This document shows positions 32,577 to 42,979 of a DNA stretch of 64,000 nt, in pieces. Made by a program: the position numbers and the translations under genes. A model generated the notes under the pieces. That model was not told where the DNA came from. It worked only from the letters and a program-made list of their open reading frames with translations, and made no database searches. The DNA is from Arthrobacter sp. 18067 (lineage in GTDB: Bacteria; Actinomycetota; Actinomycetes; Actinomycetales; Micrococcaceae): positions 62,001 to 126,000 of the forward strand of contig NZ_CACSJJ010000005.1 in NCBI RefSeq assembly GCF_902706295.1. The letters are read 5' to 3'. How positions within the stretch are numbered: the first letter of the stretch is position 1; each line of letters begins with the position of its first letter.

Positions 32577-33019
32577 CTGGATGGATTAGGGCTACTGTTG
32601 GCGGGCGACAGTGTGCTGGTCAGTGAGTCCTGGGACTGAGCCTGGGTGGGTGGGTGGCCGGGCGAGTAGCGGTAACAGACCCCTATTTGGTTTCATCGAG
32701 AGTCAACGCGCAAACGTCGCCGGGGACGGCGCATTCGGACGCAAACAATGCTTCGAATTATCCATAACTATCCTATCTTTCAGATAAGTATGGATGGAGG
32801 GGGATTCATGAGTCTGAATGCCCTGCATCCCTGTTCTGCCGCTACTGAGTGGCGTTGATCGTTCTCATCCCTTGGCCAACGTCGAGTCGAGGGCCGGCGT
32901 GCGCGACGTCCAAGAGCCCGCTATTTGCGCTGGCGTGCATTGGCCTGCTTACAAGGTGCAGCGACCAGCCTTCGCCGTTCAGTCCGTCAAGCGGTCGCCG
33001 CCCGTGTGATGAGCGCCGG
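32577..33019. other. Gene-free stretch with inverted repeat and 16-codon open frame
   Basis: ATCCATA (32760-32766) and TATGGAT (32789-32795) flank an inner TATC-TTTCA-GATA, a typical operator shape. GGAGGGGG then precedes ATG 32808, which opens only 16 codons (MSLNALHPCSAATEWR). This could be a leader peptide or the start of a gene lost further on. I see no other feature. Confidence 0.35.
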
Positions 33020-36000
33020 TCAAGTGCGGACGAGGGTTCTGAGGAGTCTGAGCAGAACGGAAATTGAGGCTAAGTCCACAGGGCCGGCCCCTGTGACTTC
33101 GGCGGACATGTCCTTGATCCGAGCTAGCTGTTCTTGGCGTCCGCGTTCCCATGCCAGGACGCGCTCGAGGGAGTCTGCGCGTCCTAACTCGCCGCTAGAA
33201 GTGCTCCGCAAGACGGAGATGGCCATGTCAGCCGCGACTGAGTACACATCGGCGCGCAGCGCGGCCCGAGCGAGTGCGTCCCAGCGGCTCCCGCGGGGAA
33301 GATCGGTGATCCTCAGAAACAATTTTAGGGCGCCGATGCGCTCGAGCACGGTGGAGTACAAATCGGCAATCCTCTCGAGGGGCTCATCGATCTGTTCTGC
33401 GATTAGGGAGATATCCAACAAATGGACGCTCATGGCAATGCCGACTCCGCTGCGCGCCAGATCGGACGGAATCCCTATGGCTTCCCAGCGTGCCTGCAGG
33501 TCCTGTGCTAAGTCGATGTCATCGGCCCGCAGGTAAACGAGGCTTCTATTCCCCAAAAGGTCCATGGTGGGCATTATCCTGCTCAGGGCCTTTTCTACCG
33601 GTTGGTCCCTATGATCGTGGCTCATGTACCAGCGCGTCGCCCGATCCAGAATTCTTCGTACATACAATGCCAATTCCGCGCCATGATCGGACGGAACGGC
33701 TGGAGGAAGCTCGGCGATCCTGCCTGCGACCCGCTGGAGACCAAAGGCCTCGCGTATCACCATGAAGGCCCTTGCGAGGGCGGCCGCGCTCCCGGCGGTT
33801 TCCTCTATGGCCCGGAAGGCGAAGGTGATTCCGCCCTGGTTGATGATGTCGTTGGCGAGCACGGTGCTGATAATCTGCCGGCGGAGCGGATGTGATTGGA
33901 GCTCAGTTCCGAAGCGGTCTACGATGCGGGACGGGAAGTAGCCGCGAAGGACTTGATTGAACCAGGGATCGTCGGTGACGTCGCTGTCGTTCAGTTCCTT
34001 GGCCAGTGCGATCTTGGCGTATGCAGCCAGCACCGACAGTTCTGGAGAGGTGAGTCCCTGGCCTGTCTGCAGGCGTTCATGGAGCTGGTCGGTGGTGGGC
34101 AATGCTTCAAGAGCACGGTCAAGGCCGGCGGCTTTTTCCAGCCAGTCCATTGTCCGTTCGAAGCCCGGGCTCCAGTTCAGGACGAGCTGGCGGTCGTTAA
34201 CGAGCAGGGTGTTCTGGTCGCGGTTGTTCTTCAGCACCAGGCGCGCGACGTCGTCGCTGAGGGAATGGAGGAAGTCTGTGCGCTCGCTGGCGGCCATCCT
34301 GCCTGTCGCGATCATGCTGTCGATGAAGATCTTGATGTTGACTTCGTGGTCGGAGCAGTCCACTCCAGCTGAGTTGTCGGTGGCGTCCGTGTTCAGCATG
34401 ACCCCGTTCAGTGCGGCTTCCACCCTGCCTCGCTGGGTCACGCCGAGGTTTCCGCCCTCGACTATGATCCTTGTCCGGAGTTCGTTTCCGTTGATGCGGA
34501 TCCAGTCGTTGGCTTTGTCGCCCACCTCGGGGTTGGTCTCGGAGGAGGACTTGATGTAGGTTCCGATTCCACCGTTGTAGATAAGGTCCACTGGTGCCCG
34601 GAGGGCTGCCCGGATGAGCTCGGGCGGGCTCATTACCGTCGTGCTCGGCGGCAGCCCCAGTGCCAGTTGGGCTTGCGGGCTGATGGGAATCGATTTGGCT
34701 GTGCGCGGATGCACCCCGCCACCGGGGCTGATGAGCGCGGGGTTGTAGTCGGCCCAGGACGAGCCCGGCAATTTGAAGAGGCGGCGTCGCTCCTCAAGGG
34801 AGGCCGCTCCATCGGGTGCGGGGTCTAGGAATATGTGTCGATGATCAAATGCGGCTACGAGTTGGACGTGTTCTGAGAGCAGCATGCCGTTGCCGAATAC
34901 GTCCCCGCTCATGTCGCCGATGCCTACCACCGTGAAGTCTTCGTTCCGGCAGTCGAATCCGAGGTCGTGGAAATGCTGAATCGCGGACGCCCAGGCGCCC
35001 CGAGCCGTGATGCCCATCCGCTTGTGGTCGTAGCCCACTGAACCGCCCGATGCGAATGCGTCGCCCAGCCAGAAGCCGTACTCGCTGGCCACTTCGTTGG
35101 CGATGTCCGAGAACGCGGCGGTGCCCTTGTCGGCGGCCGCCACAAGGTAATAGTCATCGTCGTCATGACATACCACTTGCGCGGGGGGAACGACGCGTCC
35201 TTCATGGCCCCGGGCACCACGATCGTCAGAGGACCCTGCGACGTCCGGCAATGCCAGATTGTCCGTTACATCCAGCAGCCCGCGGAGAAAGTCCTTGTAG
35301 CTCGCTATGGCCTCGGCGAGCCACGCGGGGCGGCCGGCGTCCGGATCTGGAAGCCGTTTGGGGTAGAAACCACCCTTCGCGCCGGTCGGGACGATCACTG
35401 AGTTCTTGATGATCTGGGCTTTGGCGAGCCCGAGAACTTCGGTGCGAAAATCCTCGCGCCGGTCCGACCATCTCAGGCCTCCGCGGGCTGCGGGCCCGAA
35501 GCGAAGGTGTACGCCCTCCACGCGAGGCGAATAGACCCAGATCTCGAATTTCGGCCGCGGGTAGGGTGCACCAGGAAGGTGGGAAGGCTGGAGTTTGAAG
35601 CTTAGGTATGGCCGGTCGCGGTAGAAGTTGGTTCTTGTTGTGGCCTCGATGAGGTTCAAGAAGGTTCGCAGCAGGCGGTCCGAATCCAATGAGGTGACGG
35701 CGTCGATCGCCTCGGAAGCCTCCGAGCGGGCGGCCGCTGTATCCCGGAGTCGTTCGGCGATTCCAAGCCCCGGGCGGAACTTTGCCTGGAACAAGCCCAG
35801 CAGCGCGCGGGCAGCCCGAGCGTTGTTCAGGAAAGTATCGGCGATGAAGTCATAGGAGTTTGTGGTCCCCAGTTGTTGGAGATACTTGGCGTAAGCGCGG
35901 AGGATCGCGACCTGCTGCCATTCAAGGTTCTCTTGCAGGACCATGGCGTCGAAGCGGTCTGATTCCGTGTCACCGCGCATGGCTGCTCCGAAAGCATCTG

Positions 36001-37909
36001 CGAGCAGGGAGCTAGTTCGAACGGGGTCCACACCAAGCGGATACCTCACGCCCAGGTCATACAAGAACAGGGGCCTGTCCGTACCACGCAGGATGTCGAA
36101 CGGTCGCTGGTTCTGCACTTCAAGGCCTAGATTGTGGAGGTACGGCAGGATCTGCGTAAGGCTCTGGGGGCTTGTGAGGTAGAGCCGGATCCGCAAGTCA
36201 GCGCCCGAGGCCAGCCTGCGGGCAGATTCCGGCCGCGTTGTTAGAGTCAGCATGGGATCATCGAGGGGGCGTCCGCCGGTTCCGTCCAGATTGAACATCT
36301 CGAATCGTTCGATGTCCTCTATTGCGTCCTCAAGGGCGACATCCGCGCGATAGCTGGCAGGAAATGCTGCTGACCAAAGAGAGAATAGCCGGGCGGCTTG
36401 TGCGGTGGGAAAGTGGCTCCGGAGTGCCTCATCCAGTCCCTCGGTCCAAGTTCGCGTGGCGATGATGAGGCTACGTTCAAGTACAGACGGATCGATGGTG
36501 CCGGGCCCTAGTCCTGCCGGCAGGAGGATCCGGAAGAAAACACGGGCCATCGGCGAATCGCTCAGCCAGACGTCGAACTCAAGGGTTGGAGCGTTAAAAG
36601 CGTCCTTGAGTTCCTGCGCTAGGCGAAGGCGCACTGCGGTGCTGTAACGGTGGCGGGGAAGGAATATAAGGGCCGATGCGAAGCGGCCATAGTCGTCGGT
36701 ACGCAGGAACAGCCGTGTCTGTCGGCGTTCCTGAAGCCGCAGGATCTCCGTCGTGAGTCGGGTCAGATCGTCAACGTCGACCTGAAAAAGCTCATCGAGG
36801 GGAAATGACTCAAGGACGGCCAGCAATTCAGTGCCCCGACGTGATTCTGCGATGAAACCGAGGCGCCTACGCACGGCGGCGACCTTTTCCCGGATCATTG
36901 GTATCTGACCCACGGATTGGGCTGCCGCTCCTGGAGCGAACAAACCGACAAAGCGCTGTTCACCCGCCACGGCCCCGCTGTCGTCGAAGATCTTGATGCG
37001 GATCTCATCCAGATATGAGGGCCGCTCTACTGTGGACCGAAGGTCGGACGTGGAAATCGTCAGGATCTCGCTGGTTCTGAAAGTCGGTTCGTCTGTGTCA
37101 TTGGACGGAGTGTGCGCATGCAGAAGACCCAGCTCCGTCCCCGCCCTCAGCCGAAAGACGTCAGAGCCTCCCGCGGTTTTGAGCTCGTGTTCGCAGTAGC
37201 CGAGGAGCGTGAAGTTTCCGCTCTCAAGCCAAAGCAGGAAGTTCCTGAGCTGCTCGGAGGAAGGCAGGTACCCGCTGGGTAACCGGTCCAGTGACGCGAT
37301 GGCGATAACCATCTGGGCGTGTACCTCACGTGCGTCCTCTGCAACAGTGCGAACGTCGGTGAGGACCCTCTGCAGGCCCGCTACGAGATCCTCGGCGCGG
37401 GACGAATCGGTTAGTCCGCTAATCTCCACGGCGATCCAAATCTCCGCGGTGCCTTCCATAGCCGCCGCGGGCTCGGGCGCATCGTGCTCCGTCAATGCGG
37501 CGGCGCTTCCGGCGTTGAAACGTGTGCGCTGCGGCCCATGACGGAGCTCGATGATCTCATGGCTTGCCGGATCGCGATGAACTTCGAACGTGGGGTGGAC
37601 GACGAGTCGGATCGACATGCCTTCTCGGATGAGCTCTGCGGTGACCGAGCGCACCATGTGTGGCATGTCATCGGCCACCACGAACAGCATCGCGGTAGTG
37701 CGCTCATTGACCACTGCGACCGTGAACGTTCTAGGTGGTCGGACCGCGGCCAGACGGAGGTGTTCACGCGCGCGGAACTCAAGCGTTTCTACGCTGTGGT
37801 CGTGGATGTCATCTGCGGCCACATGCTCGTAATAGGCGGTGAAGAATTCTTCGTCAGTCGGTGACGGCCCTCCTGCGAATGAGTCCGACGGTGTGGATTC
37901 GTGTGGCAT
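33020..37909 (-). CDS. NAD-specific glutamate dehydrogenase, large type
   Basis: 1,629 residues, the usual length of the about 180-kDa NAD-GDH class that turns glutamate into 2-oxoglutarate and ammonia. Motifs: GLRWSDRREDFRTEVLGL followed by KNSVIVPTGAKGGF in the catalytic core, IVEGGNLGVTQRGR, and NTDATDNSAGVDCSDHE. GGAGG and AAAGG lie in front of ATG 37909. The gene stands alone and faces away from the marR/MFS pair. It could feed nitrogen metabolism and help dispose of glutamate formed by the aminotransferase at 58,130 (inference). Confidence 0.93.
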   Translation of the reverse strand: MPHESTPSDSFAGGPSPTDEEFFTAYYEHVAADDIHDHSVETLEFRAREHLRLAAVRPPRTFTVAVVNERTTAMLFVVADDMPHMVRSVTAELIREGMSIRLVVHPTFEVHRDPASHEIIELRHGPQRTRFNAGSAAALTEHDAPEPAAAMEGTAEIWIAVEISGLTDSSRAEDLVAGLQRVLTDVRTVAEDAREVHAQMVIAIASLDRLPSGYLPSSEQLRNFLLWLESGNFTLLGYCEHELKTAGGSDVFRLRAGTELGLLHAHTPSNDTDEPTFRTSEILTISTSDLRSTVERPSYLDEIRIKIFDDSGAVAGEQRFVGLFAPGAAAQSVGQIPMIREKVAAVRRRLGFIAESRRGTELLAVLESFPLDELFQVDVDDLTRLTTEILRLQERRQTRLFLRTDDYGRFASALIFLPRHRYSTAVRLRLAQELKDAFNAPTLEFDVWLSDSPMARVFFRILLPAGLGPGTIDPSVLERSLIIATRTWTEGLDEALRSHFPTAQAARLFSLWSAAFPASYRADVALEDAIEDIERFEMFNLDGTGGRPLDDPMLTLTTRPESARRLASGADLRIRLYLTSPQSLTQILPYLHNLGLEVQNQRPFDILRGTDRPLFLYDLGVRYPLGVDPVRTSSLLADAFGAAMRGDTESDRFDAMVLQENLEWQQVAILRAYAKYLQQLGTTNSYDFIADTFLNNARAARALLGLFQAKFRPGLGIAERLRDTAAARSEASEAIDAVTSLDSDRLLRTFLNLIEATTRTNFYRDRPYLSFKLQPSHLPGAPYPRPKFEIWVYSPRVEGVHLRFGPAARGGLRWSDRREDFRTEVLGLAKAQIIKNSVIVPTGAKGGFYPKRLPDPDAGRPAWLAEAIASYKDFLRGLLDVTDNLALPDVAGSSDDRGARGHEGRVVPPAQVVCHDDDDYYLVAAADKGTAAFSDIANEVASEYGFWLGDAFASGGSVGYDHKRMGITARGAWASAIQHFHDLGFDCRNEDFTVVGIGDMSGDVFGNGMLLSEHVQLVAAFDHRHIFLDPAPDGAASLEERRRLFKLPGSSWADYNPALISPGGGVHPRTAKSIPISPQAQLALGLPPSTTVMSPPELIRAALRAPVDLIYNGGIGTYIKSSSETNPEVGDKANDWIRINGNELRTRIIVEGGNLGVTQRGRVEAALNGVMLNTDATDNSAGVDCSDHEVNIKIFIDSMIATGRMAASERTDFLHSLSDDVARLVLKNNRDQNTLLVNDRQLVLNWSPGFERTMDWLEKAAGLDRALEALPTTDQLHERLQTGQGLTSPELSVLAAYAKIALAKELNDSDVTDDPWFNQVLRGYFPSRIVDRFGTELQSHPLRRQIISTVLANDIINQGGITFAFRAIEETAGSAAALARAFMVIREAFGLQRVAGRIAELPPAVPSDHGAELALYVRRILDRATRWYMSHDHRDQPVEKALSRIMPTMDLLGNRSLVYLRADDIDLAQDLQARWEAIGIPSDLARSGVGIAMSVHLLDISLIAEQIDEPLERIADLYSTVLERIGALKLFLRITDLPRGSRWDALARAALRADVYSVAADMAISVLRSTSSGELGRADSLERVLAWERGRQEQLARIKDMSAEVTGAGPVDLASISVLLRLLRTLVRT

Positions 37910-38088
37910 ACCCTTTCACCTCCAGCGCGCGGAACCACTCCGACTGGCTATACGGGACGGCTCCTCGCGCTTTTCTTCATGATGGCCATCTCCGCGCTCG
38001 CAGTCCAGAGGCCTCAATGACGGATTTCGGATGCTTTCGGCAGACCCTAGCCGTTCTCACGGATTCCGACCGGGCATTTCGAAATGTT

Positions 38089-38112
38089 CAAGTAACTTGA
38101 TCAAGCTTCTTG
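38089..38112. promoter_or_regulatory. Palindromic operator in front of marR
   Basis: CAAG (38089) ... TTGATCAA (38097-38104) ... CTTG (38112) are symmetric about 38100/38101. It lies 12 bp upstream of the MarR start, the usual place for autoregulation. Confidence 0.55.
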
Positions 38113-38124
38113 TACAGTTGGGGG

Positions 38125-38565
38125 ATGACGCACGACCTACTGGCGGACCAACTTATGACAGGCTCCTTTTTCGAGGCGCTGATCCCGCTGCTGCGGAGAC
38201 GGAATGCCGAACGAACGCTTTCCCCGGGCAAGCTGGGAGTGTTGCGACATTTGGCGGAGCAAGGGCGGGCGACGACGTCGGAGCTGGCCGCGATCATTCA
38301 GGTCAGCCCGCAAGCAATTTCGCTTGCAGCGCGTGAACTTGAACGTCTACAGCTCGTCATGCGTGTGCCTGATGCAGAGGACCGGCGCCGGATTTGGATC
38401 GAGATCACCGAGGTCGGCCGGCAGAAGCTGGCCCAGGAGTTGGCGGCCGGTGAGGGGTGGCTTGATCAGGCAATCAGGGAGAAGCTGACCAAGGATGAGC
38501 GGGAGACTCTCCATGCGGCCATCGTCATCCTCTGGAAACTCGGATTGGAAGTATCCGTTGACTGA
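38125..38565 (+). CDS. MarR-family transcriptional regulator
   Basis: 146 residues from ATG 38125; the frame is open to a TTG at 38110 inside the operator. Winged-helix pattern: LSPGKLGVLRHLAEQGRATT, SELAAIIQVSPQAISLAARE and the wing MRVPDAEDRRRIWIEIT with the conserved D-R-R. It probably represses itself and the MFS gene, whose TTG start overlaps its stop codon. The inducer is unknown. Confidence 0.9.
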   Translation: MTHDLLADQLMTGSFFEALIPLLRRRNAERTLSPGKLGVLRHLAEQGRATTSELAAIIQVSPQAISLAARELERLQLVMRVPDAEDRRRIWIEITEVGRQKLAQELAAGEGWLDQAIREKLTKDERETLHAAIVILWKLGLEVSVD

Positions 38566-39973
38566 ACCGCGAGCGCGCCTGGTACCGGCTCTGGTCTACG
38601 CGGCGCTCTCCACCTCAGTCGTGAGCTCGCTAGGCATGCTGTTGGTGCCCACAATTTCCCGCGAGATGGATGTTTCGGTGGGTACGGCGCAGTGGATGCT
38701 GACTATCAACCTCCTGGTCGGCGCGATCGCGACGCCCGTCATGGGTCGTCTGGCCGATGGACCTCACAAGAAGCGGCTTCTGCTTTGGGCGCTGTCGATA
38801 ATCCTCATCGGGTCCATCATCGCCGCGGTGGCACCAAATTTCACGGTGTTCCTGATAGGGCGTGCACTGCAGGGGCTGACTTACGGGATCGTTGCAGTGA
38901 CAATCGCCTTGGCCCGCCGATATGTCGCTGCTGACAAGGTGCGGTTCTCTATTTCAAGCCTGTCCGTGACAGTATCAACCGGTTTGGGGATCGGATACCC
39001 CTTGACCGGCATCATCGCGGGAGTGTTCGACTTCCGGTTCGCTTTCTGGTTCGGCGCTTTGTTCGTGGTCACCGCCATCATTGTGGTCTTCCGAGTCGTT
39101 CCGGCAGGACCTGATGAACGTGCCCCGCGCGCACGACTGGATTATGCCGGTGCAGGCCTGCTCGGTCTTGGCCTTGGGGCTTTGCTCCTGGGTATCAGTG
39201 AAGGGCCGAACTGGGGGTGGGGCTCTCCTTGGATCATCGCCACGTTCGTTTTCGCTGCAGCCGTTCTAACAGCTTGGGTGGGGGTTGAGCTGCGGACGCG
39301 GCATCCGCTGGTCAACCTTCGGGTCCTTCGGAACGGAGATGTGCTTCTGGCAAACGGCACGGGTATGGGGCTCGGGGCCGCGATGTATATAGGAATCTCG
39401 ATCTCCGGTCTGGTCGCCCAGGCCCCGGATTCCACGGGATATGGCGTCGCGCTGCCATTGTTTTGGGCCGGTTTTGTGATGTTCCCGCTGTCCGTAGGAA
39501 GCTTCACGGCGAACCGTTTGGTGCGCCGATTATCGCGCCGGATAGGTCTGACCACTCTGCTGCCGATAGGCGCTGGCATGGTGATGGCAGCCGGAATACT
39601 CCTTTGGTTTGCCCATGCTGAGCTTTGGGAGATCCTTCTCGGAATGCTAGTGATGGGGCTGGGTATGGGGACAATCAATGCCGCCATGCCGGCGCTGATC
39701 GCTCGTAGCGTCGCTACCGAGGATCTCGGTAGTTCGGTGGGCTTCAATCAAGTCCTCCGCACTGTGGGAAGCTCGTTCGGCACCGCTGTTTCGGGCGCCG
39801 TGCTCGCAGCAAACATCGCGCCGGATTTTCGACCGACCGGTGCCGGAATCACCACGACGCTCGGGATCGGCGCAGTCCTGTGCGCGGCGGTGTTCCTCAC
39901 CTTGATCATCCACATCCTGACGACGAATTCCCGCTCGGTAGCCGCCGGCCGGACTGATGCCCGAGTAGGTTGA
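38558..39973 (+). CDS. MFS transporter (drug efflux, DHA2-like)
   Basis: About 471 residues from TTG 38558, which has GGAAG upstream and overlaps the marR stop. The frame is open from 38495, but that would run deep into marR. The sequence carries the family loop MGRLADGPHKKRLLLWAL between helices 2 and 3 and many hydrophobic segments, consistent with about 12-14 helices. Proton-driven export of a toxic compound sensed by the MarR protein is the likely role. Confidence 0.88.
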   Translation: MTEPRARLVPALVYAALSTSVVSSLGMLLVPTISREMDVSVGTAQWMLTINLLVGAIATPVMGRLADGPHKKRLLLWALSIILIGSIIAAVAPNFTVFLIGRALQGLTYGIVAVTIALARRYVAADKVRFSISSLSVTVSTGLGIGYPLTGIIAGVFDFRFAFWFGALFVVTAIIVVFRVVPAGPDERAPRARLDYAGAGLLGLGLGALLLGISEGPNWGWGSPWIIATFVFAAAVLTAWVGVELRTRHPLVNLRVLRNGDVLLANGTGMGLGAAMYIGISISGLVAQAPDSTGYGVALPLFWAGFVMFPLSVGSFTANRLVRRLSRRIGLTTLLPIGAGMVMAAGILLWFAHAELWEILLGMLVMGLGMGTINAAMPALIARSVATEDLGSSVGFNQVLRTVGSSFGTAVSGAVLAANIAPDFRPTGAGITTTLGIGAVLCAAVFLTLIIHILTTNSRSVAAGRTDARVG

Positions 39974-40283
39974 ACCCTGTACAGGGCCGCAGGCGAGGGC
40001 GCCGATAGTGCATCTCAGCCAGCTGTTCCGCCCCACGGGTTCAGGCCGCCCAGAGCATCCTCAGCGGATCCCTCATGCATCGTCAAAAGCATGGACAGGA
40101 GGGCGAGTGCGGAAGGGCAAATCGTTTCTCATACGGCCCCGGGGGGCCTCGCATTCTTTGTCCGGCTAGCCAAGGAACGGGCGACGCTTAGCCTGGCATT
40201 GGCAGCAAATTTGCGGGGGTCGTGCCCCATGCCCTGTCCTTCAGCGGACTACAGGCCCAGCACCACCTCCATGGCTGGAGGTT
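39974..40283. other. Gene-free stretch between convergent transporter genes
   Basis: I see no gene, promoter or clear terminator here. Confidence 0.5.
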
Positions 40284-41732
40284 TCAACGGGCGGACTTGG
40301 CTAAGGCCACGGATCGCGCCGCGGACAACGTCCTAATGCGGCGTTCGGTCAAGTCTGCGGGCAGAATCAGTCCCGCGGCGACTGTCAGAGCCAGGAGCAT
40401 GAGAATGCTGCCAGCAGTGAGCGCGGCGCTGACCTCCGCCGTCAGGTGCTCCTTAACTGGTCCAGAAGGGACGGTAGCCGCAGCCGCGACCGCGATGCCA
40501 AGCCCTAGACAGGTGCCCACTTGGTGGAACGTGTTTACCAGGCCGGACGCGGCGCCCGCGTCGGACACTGGCGCATCGACGATGCCGAACGAGGTAAGAG
40601 GGGCAAAGGCCAAGCCTTGCCCGGCTCCAATAAGGACCATTGGCAATGCGACGTCCGTCCAGTACTCGGCCTCGATCCCGACGCGGCTCAGCCAGAACAT
40701 CCCGGCAAGGGTCAGTAGAATCCCGGCCAAGAGAGCAACCGAGCTCGGCAACTGCTTTATGAGACCCGGGAGGCATATTGCCACAGTGAAGTTCACTGCA
40801 GTCATGGGAAGGAACCCTAATCCGGCCTGGAGCGGGTCGAAGCCAAGTGCTTCTTGCATGAACTGGGTGGTGAAAAAGAAGAATCCGATCATAGCGCCCA
40901 GGTAGAGGAAGCGCGCCACGTAGGCGCCGGTTCGGCGGCGGCTCCGGAACAGGCTCAGCGGCATGATGGGCTGGGAAGCCCTGCGTTCGGACAGCACGAA
41001 GACGATCAGGAGCACGACGCCGGCGCTGACGGTTGTGAGCGTAACCGGCGACTGCCAGCCTGCTTCAGCGGTGTTGATGATCCCGAACACGACTGCGCCC
41101 ACACCGAGGGTCGCGCTAAGCGCTCCGAACACGTCGAAGCGACCGCTGGCCCGTCCCGTCTCGGAGAGGAACCGGGGAGCTAGGACGACCATCGCAGCGC
41201 CGATGGGCACGTTGACGAAGAAACCTGCTCGCCAAGAGACCCAGTGGGCCAGCGCCCCGCCGATGACCAAGCCAAGGCTGGCGCCGATCCCCGCAGTCGC
41301 ACCATACAAAGCTACGGCCCGGGTCCGCTCACGGCCTTCGGGAAAGCTCGCGGTCAGTAGGGACAGCGAAGCAGGTGCCACGATCGCCGCTCCGATACCT
41401 TGGATCGCCCTCCCGGCGATTGCCCACCAGCCTGTAGGGGCCAATCCGATCAGCAAGGACGCGATCGAGAACACCACTAGACCGAACACGAATACGCGCC
41501 GCCTTCCGAGCAAGTCACCAGCCCGGGCGCCGAGAAGGAGGAGACCCCCGAGGGTTAGCGTATAAGCGTCTTGAACCCAGGAAAGTTCACCGGTGCTGAG
41601 CTGCAGATCTGCCTGAAGGCTCGGCAGCGCAGTGAAGATGACTGAAGTGTCCAGCAGGATCATGAAGTAACTGGCAAGGATTATCGCCACAATCGCGGTC
41701 GGATTTACAGTCGTTGTCGGTGTACTTTCCAT
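40284..41732 (-). CDS. MFS transporter (EmrB/QacA-type, 14 helices)
   Basis: About 482 residues from ATG 41732 (MESTPTTTVNPTAIVAII). The frame is open to 41897, but that would overlap the divergent regulator. Family motifs: LDTSVIFTALPSLQADL in helix 1, WVQDAYTLTLGGLLLLGARA and GDLLGRRRVFVFGLVVFSI. Export of drugs or organic compounds is the likely role. The regulator on the opposite strand starts about 100 bp away and probably controls it. Confidence 0.9.
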   Translation of the reverse strand: MESTPTTTVNPTAIVAIILASYFMILLDTSVIFTALPSLQADLQLSTGELSWVQDAYTLTLGGLLLLGARAGDLLGRRRVFVFGLVVFSIASLLIGLAPTGWWAIAGRAIQGIGAAIVAPASLSLLTASFPEGRERTRAVALYGATAGIGASLGLVIGGALAHWVSWRAGFFVNVPIGAAMVVLAPRFLSETGRASGRFDVFGALSATLGVGAVVFGIINTAEAGWQSPVTLTTVSAGVVLLIVFVLSERRASQPIMPLSLFRSRRRTGAYVARFLYLGAMIGFFFFTTQFMQEALGFDPLQAGLGFLPMTAVNFTVAICLPGLIKQLPSSVALLAGILLTLAGMFWLSRVGIEAEYWTDVALPMVLIGAGQGLAFAPLTSFGIVDAPVSDAGAASGLVNTFHQVGTCLGLGIAVAAAATVPSGPVKEHLTAEVSAALTAGSILMLLALTVAAGLILPADLTERRIRTLSAARSVALAKSAR

Positions 41733-41834
41733 GGTTTCAATGCAAGCGTGATTTCTTAGGGGCTGGGAGTCACTATCGTTCCGGGTACTGCCATCCCCTC
41801 CCTCGAACATCAGCCGACACGTACCGTGGATGTC

Positions 41835-42710
41835 ATGACACATAGCGACGACGTGCGGAGGTTTCTGACCTCCCGCCGAGCCAGAATCACGCCTCAAGAG
41901 GCAGGACTGCCCGTCTACGGTGGCAACCGCCGTGTCACCGGCCTACGTCGCGAAGAAGTCGCGATGCTCGCCGGGATGAGCGTTGACTACTACGTCCGCC
42001 TAGAGCGCGGAAACCTCTCCGGCGCCTCCGACGGCGTCATCGAGGCACTCGCCCGGGCATTGAAGCTAGACGACGCCGAAACGGCCCATCTTTTCGACCT
42101 TACCCTCGCAGCCACAGCTTCCCCGCGAGTGCGGCGCAAGCGCAGCCCCCGGGCATTGCGGCCAAGCGTGCAACGGGTCATCGATGCGATCACGGCCGCG
42201 GCCTGGGTGCGTAACGACCGCGGGGATGTCTTGGCCGCCAACGAACTCGGCCGAGCCCTTTACCTGGATCTAATGGCTGAACGAACCATCCCGCCGAATA
42301 CCGCAAGGTTCACCTTCCTGAACCCGAAAGCGCAGGAGTTCTTCGCCGATTGGGAACGCAGCGCGGACGACATCGTCGCCGTTTTGCGGTCCACAGCCGG
42401 AGAAAACCCCTACGATAAAGACCTCACAGACCTAGTCGGTGAACTCTCAACGCGCAGCGAGGAGTTCCGCATCCGGTGGGCTCGGCACGATGTGAAGCTC
42501 CACCGGAACGGCCGGAAGCGGCTCAATCACCCAATCGTCGGGGACCTGGAGCTAGGCTTCGAGGCACTAGAACTACCCGGTGACCAAGGACTGCGTATCA
42601 ACGTATACATGGCGGACCCGGGAACGCCGTCAGAAGATGCGCTGAAAGTCTTGGCCAGTTGGGCAGCGACCCAGCGCGAGATCACGGCGACCCTAAAGGA
42701 GAAGCAATGA
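41835..42710 (+). CDS. XRE-family regulator with MmyB-like ligand domain
   Basis: 291 residues from ATG 41835 (GTG 41826 also possible). N-terminal HTH: VTGLRREEVAMLAGMSVDYY followed by VRLERGN, the signature of the actinobacterial XRE/MmyB group. The C-terminal part (NDRGDVLAANELGRALYLDL; HPIVGDLELGFEALELPGDQ) is the MmyB-like sensor domain thought to bind fatty-acid-like ligands. Divergent from the MFS exporter, so a repressor of that gene is the natural inference. The stretch 42711-42979 holds no gene I can support. Confidence 0.88.
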   Translation: MTHSDDVRRFLTSRRARITPQEAGLPVYGGNRRVTGLRREEVAMLAGMSVDYYVRLERGNLSGASDGVIEALARALKLDDAETAHLFDLTLAATASPRVRRKRSPRALRPSVQRVIDAITAAAWVRNDRGDVLAANELGRALYLDLMAERTIPPNTARFTFLNPKAQEFFADWERSADDIVAVLRSTAGENPYDKDLTDLVGELSTRSEEFRIRWARHDVKLHRNGRKRLNHPIVGDLELGFEALELPGDQGLRINVYMADPGTPSEDALKVLASWAATQREITATLKEKQ

Positions 42711-42979
42711 ACCGCTCGTCCTTCTACGGGTATCTAGCGGATGTTATCTTCCTCGGAGGCCACGAGGCGTAGATGGTGGGCTGGATTGCTGTCCTTGGTA
42801 TCACGGCCGCGACAAGGACCAGGCGCTCGTCCTGTCGCCCGACGATATGAGCTGGGGGTTTCTGAGCTGGTCGCCAGTTGTTTCAAGGATTGTCGGTCGT
42901 ATTCATGTCCGATGGCCAGCTTGCCCGAAGAGCCGACGGTCGATGCCTTTCGGCGGTGGATTTGAGGGAGCGCTGGGGG

